This document shows positions 1 to 8,315 of a stretch of DNA of 64,000 bases, one piece after another. Each line of letters begins with the position of its first letter. The first letter of the stretch is position 1. The notes beneath the pieces were generated by a model, which did no database searches, had not been told where the DNA came from, and worked only from the letters and a program-made list of their open reading frames with translations. The stretch is from Streptosporangium pseudovulgare. Lineage in GTDB: Bacteria > Actinomycetota > Actinomycetes > Streptosporangiales > Streptosporangiaceae. Both the position numbers and the translations under genes were made by a program. The stretch spans positions 776,741 to 840,740 of the forward strand of contig NZ_BMQJ01000001.1 of the NCBI RefSeq assembly GCF_014648055.1, given 5' to 3'.

Positions 1-142
1 GCGCCCGGTGCGGCCCGGGATCCTCGGACTCGACCCAGTCCGGGCCACCTCAGGGGCCGTTCGACACGGCTCGGGATCACATGGTCCGTTTGCCGCCGAT
101 CACCCGGGTAGCTGGAAGGGGCAGACGGTCAAGGAGGAAGCA

Positions 143-331
143 ATGGGCTGGGAATACAGGAAGTCGCTGAAGTTCGGTCCGCTCCGTCTCAACCTGTCGC
201 GCCGCGGCGTCGGGCACAGCTGGGGCAACCGGGCCTTCCGCGTCACGAAGGGCGCCGACGGCAGGAAGACGCTGAGCGTGAACCTGCCCGGCGGGTTCCA
301 CTGGCGCAAGACCCTCAGCGGCTCCCGCTGA
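143..331 (+). CDS. DUF4236 domain small protein
   Basis: A 62-residue protein beginning MGWEYRKSLKFGPLRLNLSR. This opening, with the following G-V-G-x-S-W-G stretch, is typical of DUF4236 proteins (short basic N-terminal domain, function unknown). The frame is open further upstream, but the start at 143 is preferred because AAGGAGG lies at 131-137, ideally spaced. The upstream part of the frame has no family character. No operon partner is evident; the next gene starts 140 bases downstream. No role is proposed. Confidence 0.8.
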   Translation: MGWEYRKSLKFGPLRLNLSRRGVGHSWGNRAFRVTKGADGRKTLSVNLPGGFHWRKTLSGSR

Positions 332-470
332 GCCGCCTCCGTCCGGGGGTGCGTGACGTCTCCCGCCCCCGGACGGGCGCGCGGCGTCTCCCGCCGCGTC
401 CGGACGGGCACGCCGCGCTCGGACCGGGCACACCGCGTTTCCCGCCCCTCTCCGAGGGCACAGTCGCCAC

Positions 471-707
471 GTGACGGATAAAACGGACATAGGGGATGAC
501 CGTGTCACGGTGACCCCGTGCGAGGACGGGCCGCTGCTACTGCGGGGCCCGTTCGTCCTCACCACCCAGGACGGCGCCGTCATCGACCCAGGCCGGTCCA
601 CGGTGGCGCTGTGCCGCTGCGGGCGATCGGCGGCCAAGCCCTTCTGCGACGGCTCGCATCGGCCCGCCCGCTTCCGCGCCCCGAGCGAGCCCGAGCCGCC
701 CGCCTGA
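471..707 (+). CDS. CDGSH iron-sulfur domain protein
   Basis: A 78-residue protein whose centre reads CRCGRSAAKPFCDGSH. This is the C-x-C-x(n)-C-D-G-S-H signature that binds a 2Fe-2S cluster through three cysteines and one histidine. Family members are small redox or iron-sulfur transfer proteins, and this one has no membrane anchor, so it should be cytoplasmic. It starts with GTG and the ribosome binding site is weak. Its 3' part overlaps, tail to tail, the end of the glycosyltransferase on the other strand. A diiron heme-oxygenase-like gene is two genes away, suggesting a shared iron or redox theme (inference). Confidence 0.85.
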   Translation: MTDKTDIGDDRVTVTPCEDGPLLLRGPFVLTTQDGAVIDPGRSTVALCRCGRSAAKPFCDGSHRPARFRAPSEPEPPA

Positions 708-1883
708 CGGCGCCCCCGACCCCGGGTCTCCGGTCCCGCGGCGCGCTCCCCGCCCGAGCTCTCCCGCCGGGTGACGCTCTCCCGGCCAGGAGGTCTCCGC
801 CGGGCCGTGCTCCCCCGCTCCGGACGCCTCGGTCCAGACGGCTCCGGACGCCTCGGTCCGGGCCGCTCCGGCCACGCCGGGCCGGCCGGTCCGGCGGTTC
901 CGGTGCGCCTTGATCCATCGGACCGAGTGCGCCGCCGTCCGCATCCGGCGGCCCGCGTACGGCACGCCGCCGAGGAACAGCCGCGCCGCCAGCGCCAGCC
1001 AGGCGCAGACCGCCCGCTCCAGCAGCCACACCGGCGCGAACAGCGCGGCGGAGAAGGGGAAGACCCACCGCCCGCCGGCCCGGCGGCGACCGGTCTCGGC
1101 GGCCCCGACCGCCAGCCCGGCGCAGACCAGGACCCTCCCGTACCTGCGGCGCGACAGCGCGACGGCCAGCGCGGGCAGCACGGACAGGAACGCCGCCAGG
1201 CGGACGGGCTGCGCGAGGTCGTCGTAGGCCTGCCGGACGCGCTGGGACCAGAACCGGGCCGGGTCCGGCGGCAGGCGGCGGACGTACAGGCCGAGCGGGC
1301 GGCACTCCCGCCCGCCGTGGGCGCGGACCGTGCGGATGAGCTCCAGGTTCTCGAACAACACGTCGCCGTCGTAGCCGCCCATCTCGTGGAAGACCGACCG
1401 GCGCACGCCGAAGGTGCCCGGGTAGTCGGCGCCGAAGGCGCGGTTGAGGAGGGTCCTGGCGGTGTCCCAGCGGGCGTGCCAGGGCAGCGGGTCGAAGTGG
1501 TTCTGCGGCCTGACCAGGTCGGCCCGTCCGAGCAGGGCGCCGATCGCGGCCAGTTCCGCCGCGCCGTAGCGCACGTCGTCGTCGGCGATGACCACGCGCT
1601 CGGCGCGGGCCCGGCGCATCCCGGTGACCACCCCGTTGACCTTGCCGTTGACGAAGGCGAGGTCGTCGTCGGGCCGGAGGTGCTCGGCGATCCCGGCCCA
1701 GGCGGCGGCGTGCCGCTCGAAGACCGGGGGCGGGGAGCCGTCGACGACGATGACCCGCGCGTGGCGGGCGAGCCGGCGCAGGTAGCCCGTCAGCTCCGCC
1801 AGGCCCGCCTCGTCGCCGTCGTCCCAGCGCAGCGGCAGGACGTAGTCGAGGCCGGGGCCTCCCGTCCGGCCGCCGTCCGTCAT
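537..1883 (-). CDS. Family 2-like glycosyltransferase with C-terminal membrane segments
   Basis: A protein of up to 448 residues. The N-terminal part looks like a GT-A nucleotide-sugar transferase: RVIVVDGSPPPVF near residues 43-55 and VVIADDDVRYG near 98-107, whose acidic triplet is a likely metal/nucleotide-sugar site. Two hydrophobic stretches at about 229-262 and 273-304 suggest membrane association. The last 110 residues are Gly/Ala/Arg-rich low complexity and run 171 bases into the convergent CDGSH gene, so the functional protein may effectively end earlier. The start overlaps the stop of the upstream diiron gene as ATGA, so the two are probably translationally coupled. Substrate unknown. 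Confidence 0.7.
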   Translation of the reverse strand: MTDGGRTGGPGLDYVLPLRWDDGDEAGLAELTGYLRRLARHARVIVVDGSPPPVFERHAAAWAGIAEHLRPDDDLAFVNGKVNGVVTGMRRARAERVVIADDDVRYGAAELAAIGALLGRADLVRPQNHFDPLPWHARWDTARTLLNRAFGADYPGTFGVRRSVFHEMGGYDGDVLFENLELIRTVRAHGGRECRPLGLYVRRLPPDPARFWSQRVRQAYDDLAQPVRLAAFLSVLPALAVALSRRRYGRVLVCAGLAVGAAETGRRRAGGRWVFPFSAALFAPVWLLERAVCAWLALAARLFLGGVPYAGRRMRTAAHSVRWIKAHRNRRTGRPGVAGAARTEASGAVWTEASGAGEHGPAETSWPGERHPAGELGRGARRGTGDPGSGAPSGGRLGLARGAEAGGPMRAVAEGLGRRSPAAAQRHRGPAWVDDGAVLGGEDERAPQ

Positions 1884-3016
1884 CGGCCGCTCACCGCCAG
1901 ACCGGTCCCGTGCGGTCCGCTCCCGTTCCGCCCGGTCCCGCGCGGCCCGGCCCCGTCCGGGGCGGTCTCATCCGGGGCGGTCTCGTCCGGGGCGGTCTCG
2001 TCCGGGGCGGTCCCGCGCGGTACGGCGTCGCGCAGCGAGGTGACCCCGCGCTCCCAGCTTCCCAGGAGATGCTCGGCGAAGAGCCGGTCCAGGGTGAGGG
2101 CGCACGCCGCGCCGTACAGGACGTCGGCGGCCAGGTCGGGGCGGTCGGCGGCGAACGCGCCGCACATGTCGTGCGCGGCGATCTGCTCGTGGACCGCGTC
2201 GGCCTGCACGTGCTCGACGTAGAAGCGGCAGGCCGCGTCGTCGCCGCCGAGGCGGCGCAGTCCCCGGGCGTACCTGCGGTTGGGGACCGAGGAGGTCATC
2301 TCGAAGGCCGCGAGGTGGCCCAGCAGCGCGCCCCGGTGCCGCCGGTGCAGCCCGAACAGCGAGATGACGTTGCCGGTCGCCAGCGTGACCGCCGGGACCC
2401 GGTCGAGGTGGGCGCCGTAGGAGTCGTCCAGGCCGAGACCGCGCATCGTGGCCCGGAACAGCTCCGAGTGCATGCGTCCGGGCCGGCCGCCGCCGTACTC
2501 GTCGGCCTGGATCTCCACGAGGGCGGCCTTGGCCGGACCGCGCAGCCGTGGGATCGCCCAGGTGTGCGGGTCGGCCTCCTTGAGGTGGTAGACGGAGCGG
2601 TGGACAACGAACTCACGGAACCGCTCCAGGTCGGCCCGCCGTTCCAGGAACGCCGCCAGTGACGGACCGCCGTCGGCGGCGGCCACCAGTTCGGCGAGCG
2701 CCCGGCGCATGCGCGCGGGCGTCCCCGGCGGTACGGCGGGCGGCCGGGGCACGGCCTGCGCGAGACCCGCCTCGAACCGCCGTTCCAGCGTCCGCCGGAC
2801 CGCCAGCAGCGACGGCTCCCACTCCCAGTCCTCGGCCACCTCGCCGAACCCCTGGTAGTGCAGCTCGTAGCAGGCGAAGAGGGCGAGCTGGAGGTCCTCG
2901 TCCCCGATGGGCGGTCCCCCCTCGGGTTCCGGCGCCGGACCGAGGTCGTGCGGCGGGCGGACCAGCCGGTCGAAGAGGAAGTCGGTGAGAGGCCCCCGAG
3001 GGGCGGGTAGCTGCAT
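1880..3016 (-). CDS. Iron-containing redox enzyme family protein (heme-oxygenase-like diiron fold)
   Basis: A 378-residue protein resembling the heme-oxygenase-like diiron oxidase group. Likely metal-ligand segments are ELHYQGF (residues 51-57), EIQADEYGGG followed by RMHSELF in the middle, and a later helix with HVQADAVHEQ. That spacing of Glu, Glu-x3-Asp-Glu-Tyr, His and Asp/His residues is characteristic of the family, which oxidises varied small substrates. The C-terminal 40 residues are a repeated Thr-Ala-Pro-Asp-Glu tail encoded by a 15-bp tandem array and are probably dispensable. It is coupled to the following glycosyltransferase by an ATGA overlap. Exact reaction unknown. Confidence 0.75.
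   Translation of the reverse strand: MQLPAPRGPLTDFLFDRLVRPPHDLGPAPEPEGGPPIGDEDLQLALFACYELHYQGFGEVAEDWEWEPSLLAVRRTLERRFEAGLAQAVPRPPAVPPGTPARMRRALAELVAAADGGPSLAAFLERRADLERFREFVVHRSVYHLKEADPHTWAIPRLRGPAKAALVEIQADEYGGGRPGRMHSELFRATMRGLGLDDSYGAHLDRVPAVTLATGNVISLFGLHRRHRGALLGHLAAFEMTSSVPNRRYARGLRRLGGDDAACRFYVEHVQADAVHEQIAAHDMCGAFAADRPDLAADVLYGAACALTLDRLFAEHLLGSWERGVTSLRDAVPRGTAPDETAPDETAPDETAPDGAGPRGTGRNGSGPHGTGLAVSGR
1955..2014. repeat. 15-bp tandem repeat, four copies, in frame
   Basis: Four near-identical copies of a 15-bp unit (gtccggggcggtctc on the plus strand) at 1955-1969, 1970-1984, 1985-1999 and 2000-2014. On the minus strand they encode a repeated TAPDE pentapeptide in the tail of the diiron enzyme. 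The unit keeps the reading frame. Confidence 0.95.
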
Positions 3017-3133
3017 TTCACGGAACTCCAGGGCGGTACGGCGGTGACGGGGCCCGGGGCCGGCCCGGGAGGCGTCGCGGGGACGCCTCGGGGACGGTTC
3101 CGGGGACGGTTCCGGAGACGCGGCGGGTCCGGT

Positions 3134-3865
3134 TCAGCGCCGGTAGACCGACACGTGCCCCCGGCTGTCGCCGGTGAACGGGGCGGCCTGCCAGTCGGAC
3201 CAGCGGTGTTCGAGCCGCATGCCCGCCAGGCGTGCCATGAGGTCGAGCTCGGCGGGCCAGGCGTAGCGGTGGTTGGCGGGCAGCAGCCGCACCTCGCCGG
3301 AGGCCAGGACGATCTTGGTGGTGTACATCATCTGGTCGGCGGGTGACAGCCGGGCCGCCTCGGCGACCACCCCGTCCTCGCGCAGCGACACCAGCCGCAG
3401 CGCCGTGCCGTGGCGGAACGCCCCCACGTCGGGCACCCACGCCTCGACCACGAACCGGCCGCCGGGCACGAGGTGGGCGGCGGCGTTGCGGAAGCAGTCG
3501 ACCTGGGCGTCCTGCGAGGGCAGCGCGTAGATCGTGTTGTAGGCGAGGAGGACGAGGCCGAACTCACCGTCGACCCGGGTGGTGGAGAAGTCGCCCAGCG
3601 TCACCGGGACGCGGTCGCCGCCGGGCTTGGCGCGCAGCACCGCCGTCATCTCGGCCGAGCCGTCGATGCCCGCGACGGTGAGCCCCCTGGCGGCCAGCGG
3701 GAGGGCCAGCCGGCCGGTGCCGACACCGAACTCCAGGACGGCCCGGCCCTCGGCCAGCTCCTGCAGCCGGTCCACCGCGGGCTCGGTGGGCAGGTGCGTC
3801 ACGACCTCGTCGTAGACGTCGGCGGCGGCGCGGCCGTAGGCGGAAGGGTCGAACTCCTGCACCAT
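3134..3865 (-). CDS. Class I SAM-dependent methyltransferase
   Basis: A 243-residue protein with the Rossmann SAM-binding motif AVLEFGVGTGRLALPLAARG near residues 39-58, an acidic residue ending strand 2 (VAGIDGS), and a post-motif LVPGGRFVVEAW. The frame is open upstream through the terminator and proS region, but the family N-terminus begins at the ATG at 3865 (MVQEFDPSAYGRAAADVYDE), which I take as the start. The substrate cannot be read from the sequence. It lies downstream of proS on the same strand but is separated from it by a strong terminator hairpin, so it is likely its own unit. Confidence 0.85.
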   Translation of the reverse strand: MVQEFDPSAYGRAAADVYDEVVTHLPTEPAVDRLQELAEGRAVLEFGVGTGRLALPLAARGLTVAGIDGSAEMTAVLRAKPGGDRVPVTLGDFSTTRVDGEFGLVLLAYNTIYALPSQDAQVDCFRNAAAHLVPGGRFVVEAWVPDVGAFRHGTALRLVSLREDGVVAEAARLSPADQMMYTTKIVLASGEVRLLPANHRYAWPAELDLMARLAGMRLEHRWSDWQAAPFTGDSRGHVSVYRR

Positions 3866-3920
3866 GCGTCCCCCACCCCCCGAACTGCACAAAAAGAACT
3901 TTCCCTTCCATAAGCTCACA

Positions 3921-3963
3921 AAAACCCCCGTGCCCGGTCCGGGGGACGGACCGGGCACGGGGG
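3921..3963 (-). terminator. Intrinsic terminator after proS
   Basis: A perfect 16-bp stem, 3925-3940 paired with 3948-3963, with a 7-base loop. Read on the minus strand, the stem is followed by TTTT (3924-3921). It starts 19 bases beyond the proS stop and separates proS from the methyltransferase gene. Confidence 0.9.
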
Positions 3964-3981
3964 CTTCGGGTGTGCGGGACC

Positions 3982-5724
3982 TCAGGCGCGGCAGGCGGCC
4001 TCGACGCGGTCGGCGGCCTCGGCGACGGGGATCTCCTCCTTCGCGCCGGTGGCGCGGTCGCGCAGCTCGACGACGCCCTGGGCCAGGCCGCGCCCGACGA
4101 TCAGAATCGTCGGCATGCCGAGCAGCTCGGCGTCCTTGAACTTCACGCCCGGGGAGACGCCCGCGCGGTCGTCCAGCAGGACGCGCAGGCCGCGCGCCTC
4201 CAGCTCCCCGGCGATCCGGCCGGCGACCTCGATCTGGTCGTCCTTGCCGGTGCCGACGATGTGGACGTCGGCCGGGGCGACCTCGCGGGTCCAGCGCAGG
4301 CCCAGCTCGTCGTGCCGCTGCTCGGTCAGCACGGCCACGGCGCGGGAGACGCCGACGCCGTAGGAGCCCATGGTGATGCGGATCGGCTTGCCGTCGGGGC
4401 CGAGGGCGTCGAGCTTGGCCGCGTCGGCGTACTTGCGGCCGAGTTGGAAGATGTGGCCGATCTCGATGCCGCGGTCGATGGACAGGCCGGAGCCGCAGAC
4501 CGGGCAGGCGTCGCCCGCCTTGACCTCGGCGGCCTCGATCGTGCCGTCGGCGACGAAGTCGCGCCCGGCGACGACGTTCACCGCGTGCCGGCCCGGCTCG
4601 TTGGCGCCGGTCACCCACGCGCTGCCGTCCACCACGCGGGGGTCGACGAGGTAGCGGATGCCGAGGTCCCTGAGCACCTGGGGGCCGATGTAGCCGCGGA
4701 CCAGGCCGGGGTGCTTGACGAAGTCCTCGGCCTCGAAGATGGCGGGCTCGCCGGGGGCGAGCGCCGCCTCCAGGCGCTTGAAGTCGACCTCGCGGTCGCC
4801 GGGCACGCCGATCACCAGGGTCTCGGTCTTGTCGGAGCCGGGCGTCGTGACCTTGACCACGACGTTCTTGAGCGTCCGGTCCGCGGTGACGTCCAGGCCG
4901 TGGTGGGTGTTGAGGTGCGCGACCAGCGTCTCGATGGTCGGCGTGCCGGGGGTGTCGAGGACCTCCAGGGCGGGCTGCTCGCCGGTGACCGCGGCCGGGG
5001 CCGGGGTGGTGACCGCCTCGGCGTTGGCCGCGTAGCCGCAGCTGTGGCAGGCCACGAAGGTGTCCTCGCCGGTCTCGGCGGGGGCGAGGAACTCCTCGGA
5101 GGCCGAGCCGCCCATCGCCCCGGAGGTGGCGAAGCAGATGCGGTAGTCGATGCCGAGCCGGTCGAAGATGCGGATGTAGGTCTCGCGGTGCCGCTCGTAG
5201 GAGCGCTTGAGACCGTCGTCGTCGAGGTCGAAGGAGTAGGAGTCCTTCATGACGAACTCGCGACCACGCAGGATCCCGGCCCGGGGACGGGCCTCGTCGC
5301 GGTACTTCGTCTGGATCTGGTACAGCGTCACCGGGTAGTCCTTGTAGGAGGAGTACTCCCCCTTGACCATGTCGGTGAACATCTCCTCGTGGGTGGGCCC
5401 GAGGAGGTAGTCGACGCCCTTGCGGTCCTTGAGGCGGAAGAGCAGGTCGCCGTACTCGGTCCAGCGACCGGTGTTCTCGTAGTACTCGCGCGGCAGCAGG
5501 GCGGGGAAGAGCACCTCCTGGCCGCCCATGCGGTCCATCTCCTCGCGCACGACGCGCGCGACGTTCTCCAGGACCATCTTGCCGAGCGGCAGCCAGGAGT
5601 AGATGCCGGGCGCGACGCGGCGGACGTATCCGGCGCGGACGAGCAGCTTGTGGCTCGGGACCTCCGCGTCTGCCGGGTCGTCCCTCAGAGTTCGAAGAAA
5701 CAGCGACGACATGCGCAGCAGCAC
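3982..5724 (-). CDS. proS: Prolyl-tRNA synthetase, bacterial type with editing insert
   Basis: A 580-residue class II aminoacyl-tRNA synthetase that charges tRNA-Pro in the cytoplasm. The catalytic core shows PTHEE at 110-114, the motif-2 region [10 protein letters not shown]...[12 protein letters not shown] at 141-166, and motif 3 [11 protein letters not shown] near 451-461. Between about 220 and 430 lies the long insertion (INS, Ala-tRNA-Pro editing domain) of the bacterial-type enzyme; it starts after a C-x-x-C (ACHSCG) and a second pair (CPVCG) lies near its end. The anticodon-binding domain follows to the C-terminus. Length and order match the family. The start is GTG at 5724 ([10 protein letters not shown]); an ATG four codons later is the alternative. 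Confidence 0.97.
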   Translation of the reverse strand: MLLRMSSLFLRTLRDDPADAEVPSHKLLVRAGYVRRVAPGIYSWLPLGKMVLENVARVVREEMDRMGGQEVLFPALLPREYYENTGRWTEYGDLLFRLKDRKGVDYLLGPTHEEMFTDMVKGEYSSYKDYPVTLYQIQTKYRDEARPRAGILRGREFVMKDSYSFDLDDDGLKRSYERHRETYIRIFDRLGIDYRICFATSGAMGGSASEEFLAPAETGEDTFVACHSCGYAANAEAVTTPAPAAVTGEQPALEVLDTPGTPTIETLVAHLNTHHGLDVTADRTLKNVVVKVTTPGSDKTETLVIGVPGDREVDFKRLEAALAPGEPAIFEAEDFVKHPGLVRGYIGPQVLRDLGIRYLVDPRVVDGSAWVTGANEPGRHAVNVVAGRDFVADGTIEAAEVKAGDACPVCGSGLSIDRGIEIGHIFQLGRKYADAAKLDALGPDGKPIRITMGSYGVGVSRAVAVLTEQRHDELGLRWTREVAPADVHIVGTGKDDQIEVAGRIAGELEARGLRVLLDDRAGVSPGVKFKDAELLGMPTILIVGRGLAQGVVELRDRATGAKEEIPVAEAADRVEAACRA

Positions 5725-5862
5725 GGCTACTCCTACCTAGCAGGGATCGAATGGCTACAGGCTATCGAGTCGCGCAACCGGGTTGCCGGTCATCCGGCGT
5801 TCCCCGGCGTTCCCCGGCGCCCTGACGCCCCGCGCGGGCCGCGGCCCGCGCGGCCGTCCCAC

Positions 5863-5952
5863 GGCTCGGAGGAACGCCGCTCGGAGCAACGCCGCTCAGA
5901 GGAACGCCGCTCAGAGGAACGCCGCTCGGGTGAACACCGCTCAGAGGAATGC
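5863..5952. repeat. 15-bp tandem repeat, six copies, at the 3' end of the membrane-protein gene
   Basis: Six copies of a 15-bp unit (core cgctcagaggaacgc) at 5863-5877, 5878-5892, 5893-5907, 5908-5922, 5923-5937 and 5938-5952. The last copy carries the final codons and TGA stop of the membrane-protein gene on the minus strand. Several other copies repeat the same Ala-Phe-Leu-stop reading, so the gene's end appears to have been tandemly duplicated downstream. Confidence 0.95.
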
Positions 5953-6600
5953 GGCGCAGGCGCCCATGATGGCGAGCACCACCGCGGCCGAGCGGGCGCG
6001 GCCCCACCCGCGGCGGGTCGTGACGAGCAGGCCCAGCACCAGCACCCCGACGACCAGGGTCTTCCACGGCCAGAAGCCCGGGACGTACTCCGGCCCGCCG
6101 GGCAGCGCCTTGTCCAGGCCGTCGAGCGCGACGAGCCCGGCCAGCACGCCGCCCGCCAGGTCGCCCCACAGGGTGCCGCGCCGGGCGAGATGGGCCAGGA
6201 CGCCGATCACGACCAGGGTCGCCACCGTGACGTTCATGGCGGCGCCGCTGCCCGCGCCCAGGAGCATGGCCCCGGGGTCGAAGAACGTGGCGGCCAGCAG
6301 CGACAGCAGCGGGCCGAAGGTGGCCAGCGCGCAGCTCAGCGCCGCCCAGCCGAGACCGGCGGCGGTGTATCCCGCCACGACGACGAGCAGCACGTAGGCG
6401 TAGGGCTCGTAGAGCGAGCCCAGCGGATTGTGCGTGTGCGACAGCACCGCGCCCAGGCTGCCGAGCAGCATCCCCACGATGAGCGACAGCACCATGTGCA
6501 GCACGATGCCGCGCTGCCGGCGGTCCAGTTCCGCGCAGTCCACCTTCCCGCAGTCGTACTCGAAGGTTGGTTCAAGCTGTGCCACAGATCCCCCGATCAT
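5941..6600 (-). CDS. Uncharacterised multi-pass membrane protein
   Basis: A 219-residue protein. After about 35 polar residues (MIGGSVAQLEPTFEYDCGKV) come several hydrophobic segments, for example VLHMVLSLIVGMLLGSLGAV, YAYVLLVVVAGYTAAGLGWA, FGPLLSLLAATFF, VATLVVIGVLAHLA and TLVVGVLVLGLLV. This predicts an integral membrane protein with five to seven helices. I choose the ATG at 6600, which has an AGGTG sequence just upstream, over a longer frame to 6660. I do not recognise the family. It precedes proS on the same strand, about 215 bases away across a repeat array, and is probably independent. Confidence 0.7.
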   Translation of the reverse strand: MIGGSVAQLEPTFEYDCGKVDCAELDRRQRGIVLHMVLSLIVGMLLGSLGAVLSHTHNPLGSLYEPYAYVLLVVVAGYTAAGLGWAALSCALATFGPLLSLLAATFFDPGAMLLGAGSGAAMNVTVATLVVIGVLAHLARRGTLWGDLAGGVLAGLVALDGLDKALPGGPEYVPGFWPWKTLVVGVLVLGLLVTTRRGWGRARSAAVVLAIMGACAAFL

Positions 6601-6906
6601 CACCTGCTCGTGGCCCCGGAAAGCATATGTGACCTGCAAGAATGCACAAAATTCCACCAAGCGCCGTTAAATCGGGACAGCTCCCGGCGGTGCCGCTCCA
6701 CGCGGACTCCGCCGGGACGCTTTCCGCCTCCCCGGCGGGCCGCTCTGGCGGCGACGGCTCCGGTGGTACAGAGTCGGGGGTGAGAGCCGTCGATACGGTC
6801 GTCGCCGGCGCGGGGCCACCGCCCCGGAGCACCCCGGACCGCCCCGGGCCTTCCGGTCCACCGGGGCGGGACCCACGCCCGCGACGTCCGACGCCGAGGA
6901 GGCCGC
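6601..6906. other. Divergent intergenic region, no gene seen
   Basis: About 300 bases between the membrane protein (minus) and the ferredoxin reductase (plus). It should hold both promoters. It is AT-richer near 6600-6670 than further right. No convincing -35/-10 pair, operator or RNA structure was identified. Confidence 0.5.
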
Positions 6907-8211
6907 GTGTCACTGCGAGTGGCGATTGTCGGGTCGGGCCCCGCCGGGATCTACACCGCCGAGGCGCTGACGAAACAGGCGGGCGCCGGGGTCGAGGTGG
7001 ACGTCCTGGAACGGCTGCCCACGCCGTACGGGCTGGTCCGGTACGGCGTGGCCCCCGACCACACCTCCATCAAGTCGATCGCCGGATACCTGCGCCGGGT
7101 GCTGGAGCTGCCCAACGTCCGGTTCCTGGGCGGCGTGGAGTTCGGCCGGGACGTGGGCGCCGCCGACCTGCTCGGCTGCTACGACGCCGTGGTCTACTGC
7201 ACCGGCGCGATGGTGGACCGGCGGATGGGGATCCCCGGCGAGGACCTGCCGGGCAGCGTGGCGGCCACCGACTTCGTGAACTGGTACTGCGGCCACCCCG
7301 ACATGCCGGCCGACCGGTTCGTCCTCGACTGCCCCGAGGTCGCGGTGGTCGGCGTGGGCAACGTGGCGGTGGACGTGGTGCGGATCCTGGCCAAGACCGC
7401 CGAGGAGCTGCGCGCCACCGACGTCCCGGAGGAGGTGCTGGCCCGCCTGGCCGGCAGCCGGGTCAGGACCGTCCACATGCTCGGCCGCCGCGGGCCGGAG
7501 CACGCCAAGTTCACCCTCAAGGAGCTGCGGGAGCTGGGCGAGCTGGCCAACGCCGACGTGTGCGTGCGGCAGGAGGAGGCGGTGGCCGACGTCACGGGCC
7601 TGCCGCGGCAGGTGCGGGGCAACGTCGAGGTGCTGCGGGGCTGGGCCGCCCGCGACCCGGCGGGCCGTCCCCGGCGGCTGGAGGTGCGGTTCTGGATGCG
7701 CCCGGTGGAGATCCTCGGGGAGGACCGGGTGACGGGCCTGCGACTGGAGCGCACCCGCCTTTCGGGTGGCCGGGTCGTGGGCACCGGCGAGTTCGAGACC
7801 CTCCCTGTGGGCATGGTGCTGCGCTCGGTCGGCTACCGCAGCGTCCCGCTGCCCGGCGTGCCGTTCTCCGAGGAGACCATGACCGTGCCGAACGAGGCCG
7901 GGCGGGTCCGCGACCGCGAGTACGTCGCGGGATGGCTCAAGCGCGGTCCCACCGGGGTGATCGGCACCAACAAGTCCGACGCCGCCGAGACGGTCCGCAC
8001 CCTCCTCGCCGACCTCGCCGGTCTCGCCCGCGACCCGGTGCGGCGCGGCGACATCGACGCCCTGCTGGCCTCCCGGGACGTCTCCCCGATCACCTACCGG
8101 GAGTGGCTGGCCATCGAGGCGGCCGAGGCCGAGCTGGCGCGGAGCCTGGGACGCGGCGAGCGCGTCAAGCTCCTGGGCCTGGCCGCCATGCACGCCGCCT
8201 CGGGCCGCTGA
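6907..8211 (+). CDS. FAD-dependent ferredoxin/flavodoxin-NADP+ reductase (FprA/adrenodoxin-reductase type)
   Basis: A 434-residue flavoprotein predicted to move electrons between NADPH and ferredoxin in the cytoplasm. The FAD-binding GSGPAGIYTAEAL is at residues 9-21, and the conserved LPTPYGLVRYGVAPDH follows shortly after. The NADP-binding VGVGNVAVDVVRILAK lies mid-protein, followed by GRRGPEHAKFTLKELRELG. The C-terminal GWLKRGPTGVIGTNKSDA is also diagnostic of the adrenodoxin-reductase family. The start is GTG at 6907. It is followed 104 bases later by an aldolase-family gene on the same strand; co-transcription is possible. Its ferredoxin or P450 partner is not in the window. Confidence 0.9.
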   Translation: MSLRVAIVGSGPAGIYTAEALTKQAGAGVEVDVLERLPTPYGLVRYGVAPDHTSIKSIAGYLRRVLELPNVRFLGGVEFGRDVGAADLLGCYDAVVYCTGAMVDRRMGIPGEDLPGSVAATDFVNWYCGHPDMPADRFVLDCPEVAVVGVGNVAVDVVRILAKTAEELRATDVPEEVLARLAGSRVRTVHMLGRRGPEHAKFTLKELRELGELANADVCVRQEEAVADVTGLPRQVRGNVEVLRGWAARDPAGRPRRLEVRFWMRPVEILGEDRVTGLRLERTRLSGGRVVGTGEFETLPVGMVLRSVGYRSVPLPGVPFSEETMTVPNEAGRVRDREYVAGWLKRGPTGVIGTNKSDAAETVRTLLADLAGLARDPVRRGDIDALLASRDVSPITYREWLAIEAAEAELARSLGRGERVKLLGLAAMHAASGR

Positions 8212-8315
8212 GCCGTACGGCGGGCGTGTCCACCCGGAGGGCGTCCGGCGCGTCCACTTCAGGCACGTCCGAAAGCCCCCCGAACGCCCATCACGCACCA
8301 CAAGGAGCAACCCCC

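Noticed and set aside
3970-6783. Very long open frame (over 900 codons) on the plus strand
   Set aside because: It is antisense to proS, which has all family motifs; its translation is Asp/Val/Gly/Arg low complexity, as expected from the mirror of a high-GC gene.
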